Shown: piece by piece, positions 1 through 11,661 of the stretch
How positions within the stretch are numbered: the first letter of the stretch is position 1
Layout: each line of letters begins with the position of its first letter
Source of the DNA: Dryomyza anilis
Lineage: Eukaryota; Arthropoda; Insecta; Diptera; Dryomyzidae
Direction: 5' to 3'
Length of the DNA stretch: 64,000 bases
NCBI GenBank assembly: GCA_951804985.1
Contig: OX638130.1
Location: 102,173,700-102,237,699, forward strand
Program-made: the position numbers and the translations under genes
Notes under the pieces: generated by a model
Databases searched by the model: none
What the model was told of the DNA's origin: nothing
What the model saw: the letters and a program-made list of their open reading frames with translations, nothing else

Positions 1-173
1 GTGAAGTTTTCAACGATGGCGGTAGCCTCCATATGAGAGACGTCCGCAGGATAGGCATGTGTAGTCTCGATAGTGTTCACAAGTTCACATAAGTGTTCAA
101 ATAAAGAACTGTGTTTGGAAGCGACGTCCTGTAGCCGATTAAGTTCCGACAATAAACTTGCCGTCGATGTACG

Positions 174-891
174 TAAAGGGTGGCGCATCGGAGGCGCTCC
201 AAAGTTTTTTTTAAATAAAACAAAAACGGTTTTGGATATCAATGAAATTCTATAAAAGTACGTTCGATGCCATTATATATGGAGCTCGATTTTTTTTGCA
301 TGGCCACCACGGGCACGCTTGCAGAAGTCCAGACGCTGAACCCAATTTTCGACGATTTTCAAGCATAAATCGGCCGATACTGCTGCAATTTCACGCTCGA
401 TATTCGTACGAAGTGCATCAATTGTCGCTGGCTTGTTGGAATAGACCATAGACTTGACGTAGCCCCTCAGGAAATAGTCTAACGGCGTCAAATCGCACGA
501 CCGAGGCGGCCAATCGACTGGACCATTTCGTGAAATAACACGTTCTCCAAACTTGGTTTCCAATAAATTGATTGTGGCATTCGCTGTGTGGCTTGTGGCG
601 CCGTCCTGTTGGAACCACATGTCCTCCAAGTCCATATCATCCAATTGGGGCCAAAAATATTCGGTTAACATTGAACGGTAATACAGTAACGTGCCGGTCT
701 TGACCTTCACGGAAGAAGTACGGCCCAGCCCAATGCACGAACATACAACGCTTCTGGTGGTCAAGCGGCTTCAGTGGTATGAAATGGCAAACCTTACTGA
801 AGAGTAATGTCAAAAAAGCGGCGAGAAATATGACTTTGTTTGCTGTCTCTGTCGCTCTACTTTTGTAGCGTTCCTGTTGAAAAACCCTTTA
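174..891 (-). mobile_element. Internally deleted rosa-like mariner (DD41D type)
   Basis: A shortened copy of the element found near full length at 24609-25906, in opposite orientation. The 5' end of the element lies at 889 (AAGGGTTTTTCAACAGGA on the minus strand) and TA dinucleotides flank it at 174-175 and 890-891. The far end starts AAGGG but then differs from the usual terminal repeat. Sequence equivalent to roughly 24718-25088 and 25139-25339 of the longer copy is missing. It cannot encode an active transposase. Confidence 0.8.
273..764 (-). pseudogene. C-terminal mariner transposase fragment
   Basis: An open frame of 163 codons covers the C-terminal half of a Tc1/mariner transposase. 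It shows WFQQDGA (second catalytic Asp) and LTPLDYFLRG (third catalytic Asp) with 41 residues between the two aspartates. The segment with the first Asp (FSDEAHF in the longer copy at about 25190) is deleted, as is the N-terminal DNA-binding domain, so the apparent start is an internal codon at a deletion junction. The frame is unbroken from there to its stop at 273, so this copy suffered large deletions but fewer point lesions than the copy at 24.7-25.8 kb. Confidence 0.8.
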
Positions 892-1108
892 GATCAGTCA
901 ATTTTCCCAATAACACAGATGTTGATATTTTACGGCACTTAATGCAGTACCACTGCAGTCCATTAGGTGTGGGGCTGGAGAGGGCATCGCCAATTCTGCC
1001 AATTAATTTCACACATTTGGAATGGTACAAATTACTGCAGCCACTACATGATTTAAAGTTGCTGACTGTAGTCCAATTAGATTTACAAATGTTACAGCCG
1101 GTGAACAT

Positions 1109-1299
1109 ATTGAGGTTAAATTTTGTTTAACACTGATATATGATCCAATAGATGAAAAAATGTTGATATATAATACGCAGCAAAAAAAAATGTGTTGACA
1201 GATGAACATATATAATATATTTTTAAATTATAAATAAATATATTACAAAACATTTTACTAATTTATGCATGTCTAGCATTATATAATAAACTAGCAAGA
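1109..1299. other. AT-rich leader-side sequence, no gene
   Basis: Sequence upstream of the PHD-finger ORF start. It is AT-rich with scattered ATATAT and no open frame of interest. It may be the 5' UTR of the retroelement, but no boundary can be placed. Confidence 0.3.
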
Positions 1300-1500
1300 A
1301 GAAACTAGCAGAGACCCGTTGAGTTTTTTTCCCAGTAGCAGTTGTAATGTTGTGAGTTTCAGTGTGTTGAATTTTAGTGTGGTGAGTTTTAGTGTGATGA
1401 GTTTAAGTGCGTTGAGTTTTAACGTTGATTTTTAGTGTGTTGAGTTTCGGTGTGGTGAGTTCCGGTGTGGTGAGTTACAGTGTGGTGAGTTTAAGAATTT
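1300..1500 (-). repeat. Decayed Helitron-type fragment with 15-bp minisatellite
   Basis: On the minus strand this is a degenerate run of the 15-mer CACCACACTAAAACT followed by CTACTGGGAAAAA, then ACGGGTC and CTAGT. The same order of blocks occurs in the copies ending at 18905 and 61885. The middle part of the tail is deleted, and there is no (CTGT)n section, so only the 3' part of the element remains. Confidence 0.6.
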
Positions 1501-1604
1501 AAGATGGTTGGTGTGAAATATCTTATAACTTTCGACATACACCATCTCGAAAATATACCTTCTAGTGCCATACCTAGTGGACTACTTATTTTATGTTTTT
1601 GTTC

Positions 1605-1811
1605 ATTAATATGATGAAACTTATTCATCGCGTACAGTTCATCACATTGAAAAACACTTTTTAGACAGTAACCAAGTGTTTATTATATTTATGATCGCTT
1701 TCAGAACATTGGTGTCGTTAGTCATTAATATTATGAATGGTTCTTCGATACCATCATTCATGGTTTAAAGAAGAGAATTTACCAATAGGATGTACATTTT
1801 TTTTCTGTGTA
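1605..1811 (+). repeat. Interspersed repeat remnant shared with 19266-19452
   Basis: Long stretches match 19266-19452, for example the shared TCATTAATATTATGAATGG and the following GTTCTTC, and a common end near ATGTACATTTTT. The right end reads TTTTTTTTCTGTG followed by TA, like the terminal repeat of the TA-flanked element at 19605-20539. It is probably a truncated DNA transposon of that family. Confidence 0.5.
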
Positions 1812-2580
1812 GAATATACAAATTATAACATAAAATATACAAAATTTGTCGTATTCTTTTACATTTTGCTTACAAATCCATCTAATGATTACAAATCCAT
1901 CTAATAAAAATATATAAATTTTTGTATTAAAAACTAATTTAAATATTAAATATTGAAAAACATAATAATTTTTATAGCAAACACACTCGGTAAACATATT
2001 AATTTTTACTGCGTATTGTAATATATATTTTTAGGCTATATTTATATTATTTTACATTAAATTTAATATGCCGTTTTATTAATAACACATTCACCGAATT
2101 TGTCATGTAAATTTGTTTTTGTCAATAACAGCATTTATATGTATTTAATTGTTTGTGCACTTTTGAAAATCATTTGGGCGTAAAATTGCGATTTTATCAT
2201 TGACGTTGTCAATAAAGTATTTTGTAAAGAATGCCTGCAAAACATATGCAAAATATATTTTTACAATTTACACCTGGGAAAAACCAAAAAAAAAAAAAAT
2301 ACAAAAGAAAAAAAATTTAAATTTCAATATACGTATGCGTCGCAATTATTGATTTAATGCGTCACACAAATGATAAAGTTTATTACGTAGAATATAAACG
2401 TATCCTGCTGCGGTAACTTCAAAGGAAATGCCAAATTGTAGCTCTTTGTCATGATAATACGCTTTGACATGGCACATAGAGAGAGAGAGAGCGATAGAGA
2501 TACCAATGACACATTTTAATGACAGATAAATGGAAAATGTGCTCTGACAAACGCGTTTATTATAATATAATAATATTTCA
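1812..2580. other. AT-rich spacer, no gene
   Basis: No open frame or RNA gene is recognisable. It contains a short (GA)n run at about 2478-2492 and an A-rich run near 2283-2315. It leads directly into the decamer satellite. Confidence 0.4.
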
Positions 2581-5500
2581 CCCCATTTTCATATATTTTT
2601 TATAAATTTTCATATATTTTCATATATTATCATATATTTTCACATATTTTCATATATTTTCATATATTTTCATATAATTTCATATATTTTTATATATTTT
2701 CATATATTTTCATATATTTTCATATATTTTCATATATTTTCATATATTTTAATATATTTTAATATATTTTCATATATTTTCATATATTTTCATATATTTT
2801 CATATCTTTTCATATATGTTCATATCTTTTCATATATTTTCATATATTTTCATATATTTTCATATATTTTCATATATTTTCATATATTTTCATATATTTT
2901 CATATATTTTCATATATTTTCATATATTTTCATATATTTTCATATATTTTCATATATTTTCATATATTTTCATATATTTTCACATATTTTCATATATTTT
3001 CATATATTTTCATATAGTTTCATATATTTTTATATATTTTCATATATTTTAATATATTTTCATATATTTTCATATATTTTCATATATTTTCATATATTTT
3101 CATATATTTTCATATATTTTCATATATTTTCATATATTTTCATATATTTTCATATATTTTCATATATTTTCATATATTTTCATATATTTTCATATATTTT
3201 CATATATTTTCATATATTTTCATATATTTTCACATATTTTCATATATTTTCATATATTTTCATATAGTTTCATATATTTTTATATATTTTCATATATTTT
3301 AATATATTTTCATATATTTTCATATATTTTCATATATTTTCATATATTTTCATATATTTTCATATATTTTCATATATTTTCATATATTTTCATATATTTT
3401 CATATATTTTCATATATTTTCATATATTTTCATATATTTTCATATATTTTCATATATTTTCATATATTTTCATATATTTTCATATATTTTAATATATTTT
3501 CATATATTTTAATATATTTTCATATATTTTCATATATTTTCATATATTTTCATATATTTTCATATATTTTAATATATTTTCATATATTTTCATATATTTT
3601 CATATATTTTCATATATTTTCATATATTTTCATATATTTTCATATATTTTCATATATTTTCATATATTTTCATATATTTTCATATATTTTCATATATGTT
3701 CATATATTTTCATATATTTTCATATATTTTCATATATTTTCATATATTTTCATATATTTTCATATATTTTCACATATTTTCATATATTTTCATATATTTT
3801 CATATAGTTTCATATATTTTTATATATTTTCATATATTTTAATATATTTTCATATATTTTCATATATTTTCATATATTTTCATATATTTCCATATATTTT
3901 CATATATTTTCATATATTTTCATATATTTTCATATATTTTCATATATTTTCATATATTTTCATATATTTTCATATATTTTCATATATTTTCATATATTTT
4001 CATATATTTTCATATATTTTCATATATTTTCATATATTTTCATATATTTTCATATATTTTCATATATTTTCATATATTTTCATATATTTTCATATATTTT
4101 CATATATTTTCACATATTTTCATATATTTTCATATATTTTCATATAGTTTCATATATTTTTATATATTTTCATATATTTTAATATATTTTCATATATTTT
4201 CATATATTTTCATATATTTTCATATATTTTCATATATTTTCATATATTTTCATATATTTTCATATATTTTCATATATTTTCATATATTTTCATATATTTT
4301 CATATATTTTCATATATTTTCATATATTTTCATATATTTTCATATATTTTCATATATTTTCATATATTTTAATATATTTTCATATATTTTAATATATTTT
4401 CATATATTTTCATATATTTTCATATATTTTCATATATTTTCATATATTTTAATATATTTTCATATATTTTCATATATTTTCATATATTTTCATATATTTT
4501 CATATATTTTCATATATTTTCATATATTTTCATATATTTTCATATATTTTCATATATTTTCATATATTTTCATATATTTTCATATATTTTCATATATTTT
4601 CATATATTTTCATATATTTTCATATATTTTCATATATTTTCATATATTTTCATATATTTTCACATATTTTCATATATTTTCATATATTTTCATATAGTTT
4701 CATATATTTTTATATATTTTCATATATTTTAATATATTTTCATATATTTTCATATATTTTCATATATTTTCATATATTTTCATATATTTTCATATATTTT
4801 CATATATTTTCATATATTTTCATATATTTTCATATATTTTCATATATTTTCATATATTTTCATATATTTTCATATATTTTCATATATTTTCATATATTTT
4901 CATATATTTTCATATATTTTCATATATTTTCATATATTTTCATATATTTTCATATATTTTCACATATTTTCATATATTTTCATATATTTTCATATAGTTT
5001 CATATATTTTTATATATTTTCATATATTTTAATATATTTTTATATATTTTCATATATTTTAATATATTTTCATATATTTTCATATATTTTCATATATTTT
5101 CATATATTTTCATATATTTTCATATATTTTCATATATTTTCATATATTTTCATATATTTTCATATATTTTCATATATTTTCATATATTTTCATATATTTT
5201 CATATATTTTCATATAATTTCATATATTTTTATATATTTTCATATATTTTAATATATTTTCATATATTTTCATATATTTTCATATATTTTCATATATTTT
5301 AATATATTTTCATATATTTTCATATATTTTCATATATTTTCATATATTTTCATATATGTTCATATATTTTCATATATTTTCATATATTTTCATATATTTT
5401 AATATATTTTCATATATTTTCATATATTTTCATATATTTTCATATATTTTCATATATTTTCATATATTTTCATATATTTTCATATATTTTCATATATTTT

Positions 5501-8500
5501 CATATATTTTCATATATTTTCATATATTTTCATATATTTTCATATATTTTCATATATTTTCATATATTTTCATATATTTTCATATATTTTCATATATTTT
5601 CATATATTTTCATATATTTTCATATATTTTCATATATTTTCATATATTTTCATATATTTTAACATATTTTCATATATTTTCATATATTTTCATATATTTT
5701 CATATATTTTCATATACTTTCATATATTTTCATATATTTTCATATATTTTCATATATTTTCATATATTTTCATATATTTTCATATATTTTCATATATTTT
5801 CATATATTTTCATATATTTTCATATATGTTCATATATTTTCATATATTTTCATATATTTTCATATATTTTCATATATTTTCATATATTTTCATATATTTT
5901 CACATATTTTCATATATTTTCATATATTTTCATATAGTTTCATATATTTTTATATATTTTCATATATTTTAATATATTTTCATATATTTTCATATATTTT
6001 CATATATTTTCATATATTTTCATATATTTTCATATATTTTCATATATTTTCATATATTTTCATATATTTTCATACATTTTCATATATTTTCATATATTTT
6101 CATATATTTTTATATATTTTCATATATTTTTATATATTTTTAAATATTTTCATATATTTTCATATATTGTCATATAATTTCATATATTACCATATATTTT
6201 CATATATTTTCATATATTTTCATATATTTTCATATATTTTCATATATTTTCATATATTTTCATATATTTTCATATATTTTCATATATTTTCATATATTTT
6301 CATATATTTTCATATATTTTCATATATTTTCATATATTTTCATATATTTTCATATATTTTCATATATTTTCATATATTTTCATATATTTTCATATATTTT
6401 CATATATTTTCATATATTTTCATATATTTTCATATATTTTCATATATTTTCATATATTTTCATATATTTTCATATATTTTCATATATTTTCATATATTTT
6501 CATATATTTTCATATATTTTCATATATTTTCATATATTTTCATATATTTTCATATATTTTCATATATTTTCATATATTTTCATATATTTTCATATATTTT
6601 CATATATTTTCATATATTTTCATATATTTTCATATATTTTCATATATTTTCATATATTTTCATATATTTTCATATATTTTCATATATTTTCATATATTTT
6701 CATATATTTTCATATATTTTCATATATTTTCATATATTTTCATATATTTTCATATATTTTCATATATTTTCATATATTTTCATATATTTTCATATATTTT
6801 CATATATTTTCATATATTTTCATATATTTTCATACATTTTCATATATTTTCATATATTTTCATATATTTTTATATATTTTCATATATTTTTATATATTTT
6901 TAAATATTTTCATATATTTTCATATATTTTCATATATTGTCATATAATTTCATATATTACCATATATTTTCATATATTTTCATATATTTTCATATATTTT
7001 CATATATTTTCATATATTTTCATATATTTTCATATATTTTCATATATTTTCATATATTTTCATATATTTTCATATATTTTCATATATTTTCATATATTTT
7101 CATATATTTTCATATATTTTCATATATTTTCATATATTTTCATATATTTTCATATATTTTCATATATTTTTATATATTTTCATATATTTTCATATATTTT
7201 CATATATTTTCATATATTTTCATATATTTTCATATATTTTCATATATTTTCATATATTTTCATATATTTTCATATATTTTCATATATTTTCATATATTTT
7301 CATATATTTTCATATATTTTCATATATTTTCATATATTTTCATATATTTTCATATATTTTCATATATTTTCATATATTTTCATATATTTTCATATATTTT
7401 CATATATTTTCATATATTTTCATATATTTTCATATATTTTCATATATTTTCATATATTTTCATATATTTTCATATATTTTCATATATTTTCATATATTTT
7501 CATATATTTTCATATATTTTCATATATTTTCATATATTTTCATATATTTTCATATATTTTCATATATTTTCATATATTTTCATATATTTTCATATATTTT
7601 CATATATTTTCATATATTTTCATATATTTTCATACATTTTCATATATTTTCATATATTTTCATATATTTTCATATATTTTCATATATTTTCATATATTTT
7701 CATATATTTTCATATATTTTCATATATTTTCATATATTTTCATATATTTTCATATATTTTCATATATTTTCATATATTTTCATATATTTTCATATATTTT
7801 CATATATTTTCATATATTTTCATATATTTTCATATATTTTCATATATTTTCATATATTTTCATATATTTTCATATATTTTCATATATTTTCATATATTTT
7901 CATATATTTTCATACATTTTCATATATTTTCATATATTTTCATATATTTTCATATATTTTCATATATTTTCATACATTTTCATATATTTTCATATATTTT
8001 CATATATTTTCATATATTTTCATATATTTTCATATATTTTCATATATTTTCATATATTTTCATATATTTTCATATATTTTCATATATTTTCATATATTTT
8101 CATACATTTTCATATATTTTCATATATTTTCATATATTTTCATATATTGTCATATAATTTCATATATTACCATATATTTTCATATATTTTCATATATTTT
8201 CATATATTTTCATATATTTTCATATATTTTCATATATTTTCATATATTTTCATATATTTTCATATATTTTCATATATTTTCATATATTTTCATATATTTT
8301 CATATATTTTCATATATTTTCATATATTTTCATACATTTTCATATATTTTCATATATTTTCATATATTTTCATATATTTTCATATATTTTCATATATTTT
8401 CATATATTTTCATATATTTTCATATATTTTCATATATTTTCATATATTTTCATATATTTTCATATATTTTCATATATTTTCATATATTTTCATATATTTT

Positions 8501-11470
8501 CATATATTTTCATATATTTTCATACATTTTCATATATTTTCATATATTTTCATATATTTTTATATATTTTCATATATTTTTATATATTTTTAAATATTTT
8601 CATATATTTTCATATATTTTCATATATTGTCATATAATTTCATATATTACCATATATTTTCATATATTTTCATATATTTTCATATATTTTCATATATTTT
8701 CATATATTTTCATATATTTTCATATATTTTCATATATTTTCATATATTTTCATATATTTTCATATATTTTCATATATTTTCATATATTTTCATATATTTT
8801 CATATATTTTCATATATTTTCATATATTTTCATATATTTTCATATATTTTCATATATTTTCATATATTTTCATATATTTTCATATATTTTCATATATTTT
8901 CATATATTTTCATATATTTTCATATATTTTCATATATTTTCATATATTTTCATATATTTTCATATATTTTCATATATTTTCATATATTTTCATATATTTT
9001 CATATATTTTCATACATTTTCATATATTTTCATATATTTTCATATATTTTTATATATTTTCATATATTTTTATATATTTTTAAATATTTTCATATATTTT
9101 CATATATTTTCATATATTGTCATATAATTTCATATATTACCATATATTTTCATATATTTTCATATATTTTCATATATTTTCATATATTTTCATATATTTT
9201 CATATATTTTCATATATTTTCATATATTTTCATATATTTTCATATATTTTCATATATTTTCATATATTTTCATATATTTTCATATATTTTCATATATTTT
9301 CATATATTTTCATATATTTTCATATATTTTCATATATTTTCATATATTTTCATATATTTTCATATATTTTCATATATTTTCATATATTTTCATATATTTT
9401 CATATATTTTCATATATTTTCATATATTTTCATATATTTTCATATATTTTCATATATTTTCATATATTTTCATATATTTTCATATATTTTCATATATTTT
9501 CATATATTTTCATATATTTTCATATATTTTCATATATTTTCATATATTTTCATATATTTTCATACATTTTCATATATTTTCATATATTTTCATATATTTT
9601 CATATATTGTCATATAATTTCATATATTACCATATATTTTCATATATTTTCATATATTTTCATATATTTTCATATATTTTCATATATTTTCATATATTTT
9701 CATATATTTTCATATATTTTCATATATTTTCATATATTTTCATATATTTTCATATATTTTCATATATTTTCATATATTTTCATATATTTTCATATATTTT
9801 CATATATTTTCATATATTTTCATATATTTTCATATATTTTCATACATTTTCATATATTTTCATATATTTTCATATATTTTCATATATTTTCATATATTTT
9901 CATATATTTTCATATATTTTCATATATTTTCATATATTTTCATATATTTTCATATATTTTCATATATTTTCATATATTTTCATATATTTTCATATATTTT
10001 CATATATTTTCATATATTTTCATATATTTTCATATATTTTCATACATTTTCATATATTTTCATATATTTTCATATATTTTTATATATTTTCATATATTTT
10101 TATATATTTTTAAATATTTTCATATATTTTCATATATTTTCATATATTGTCATATAATTTCATATATTACCATATATATTCATATATTTTCATATATTTT
10201 CATATATTTTCATATATTTTCATATATTTTCATATATTTTCATATATTTTCATATATTTTCATATATTTTCATATATTTTCATATATTTTCATATATTTT
10301 CATATATTTTCATATATTTTCATATATTTTCATATATTTTCATATATTTTCATATATTTTCATATATTTTCATATATTTTCATATATTTTCATATATTTT
10401 CATATATTTGCATATATTTTCATATATTTTCATATATTTTCATATATTTTCATATATTTTCATATATTTTCATATATTTTCATATATTTTCATATATTTT
10501 CATATATTTTCATATATTTTCATATATTTTCATATATTTTCATATATTTTCATATATTTTCATATATTGTCATATAATTTCATATATTACCATATATATT
10601 CATATATTTTCATATATTTTCATATATTTTCATATATTTTTAAATATTTTCATATATTTTCATATATTTTCATATATTTTCATATATTTTCATATATTTT
10701 CATATATTTTCATATATTTTCATATATTTTCATATATTTTCATATATTTTCATATATTTTCATATATTTTCATATATTTTCATATATTTTCATACATTTT
10801 CATATATTTTCATATATTTTCATATATTTTCATATATTTTCATATATTTTCATATATTTTCATATATTTTCATATATTTTCATATATTTTCATATATTTT
10901 CATATATTTTCATATATTTTCATATATTTTCATATATTTTCATATATTTTCATATATTTTCATATATTTTCATATATTTTCATATATTTTCATATATTTT
11001 CATATATTTTCATATATTTTCATATATTTTCATATATTTTCATATATTTTCATATATTTTCATATATTTTCATATATTTTCATATATTTTCATATATTTT
11101 CATATATTTTCATATATTGTCATATAATTTCATATATTACCATATATTTTCATATATTTTCATATATTTTCATATATTTTCATATATTTTCATATATTTT
11201 CATATATTTTCATATATTTTCATATATTTTCATATATTTTCATATATTTTCATATATTTTCATATATTTTCATATATTTTCATATATTTTCATATATTTT
11301 CATATATTTTCATATATTTTCATATATTTTCATATATTTTCATATATTTTCATATATTTTCATATATTTTCATATATTTTCATATATTTTCATATATTTT
11401 CATATATTTTCATATATTTTCATATATTTTCATATATTTTCATATATTTTCATATATTATCATATATTAT
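2581..11470. repeat. Giant (CATATATTTT)n satellite array, about 8.9 kb
   Basis: The first 30 bases are irregular. From 2611 to 11470 every unit is exactly 10 bp: about 886 units with substitutions but no visible insertion or deletion. Marker variants (CACATATTTT, CATATAGTTT, AATATATTTT up to about 6.1 kb; CATACATTTT, TAAATATTTT, CATATATTGT, CATATATTAC after it) recur at intervals of hundreds of bases and define two higher-order domains. Because 10 is not a multiple of 3 and the unit has no stop on this strand, all three plus frames are open and spell the same ten-residue peptide. The resulting open frames, up to 808 codons, are artefacts. Confidence 0.98.
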
Positions 11471-11475
11471 TTTAA

Positions 11476-11650
11476 AGTAATGGTTTACGACTTTAATTTA
11501 ATAAAACAATGTTCGTTAAATGCTGAACACCAAAATTAGAATAATTTTATTTTTAAAATTTTTTTTGAAAGTATTTACAAATTAGTTTTTTTATATTTTT
11601 ATTTTTTTATAAAATTTGAAACAAGTGTTTTACTTGTATGGATTACTACA
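11476..11650 (-). repeat. 3' LTR of the gypsy element
   Basis: The LTR begins TGTAGTAATC at 11650, directly after a purine-rich tract (GAAGGGGG, about 11654-11661) that would be the polypurine tract. It contains AATAAA-like sequences. Its far end reads CCATTACT at about 11476, close to but not a full inverse of TGTAGTAAT, so the last few bases seem lost or mutated where it meets the satellite. At about 175 bp it is a short LTR. Confidence 0.65.
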
Positions 11651-11661
11651 GTACCCCCTTC

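Larger units (their letters stand above)
1..1108 (-). pseudogene. PHD-finger ORF of non-LTR retrotransposon ORF1 type, split by a mariner; runs off the left edge
   Basis: The reading frame starts at an ATG at 1108, after an in-frame stop about 11 codons upstream. It reads down to 892, and resumes in the same frame at 173 if the mariner at 174-891 and one TA are removed. It then stays open to position 1 (57 codons). The N-terminus has a C4HC3 PHD pattern: Cys5, Cys8, Cys21, Cys24, His29, Cys32, then Trp53, Cys55 and Cys58, with the Trp two residues before the last Cys pair as is typical of PHD fingers. The part beyond the insertion is rich in Leu, Glu and Asn and could form a coiled coil. PHD fingers followed by coiled coils occur in ORF1 proteins of some insect CR1/Jockey-like LINEs, so that is the preferred identity. 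A host PHD gene is possible. The 3' part and any reverse transcriptase lie outside the window. Confidence 0.5.

Noticed and set aside
2581..11470. CRISPR-like regular repeats
   Set aside because: Head-to-tail tandem units with no spacers in a eukaryotic context.
2816..11539. Very long open frames (up to 808 codons) of HIFSYIFIYF repeats
   Set aside because: All three plus frames of a stop-free 10-bp repeat are open and give the same peptide. There is no start context, composition or conservation to suggest a gene.
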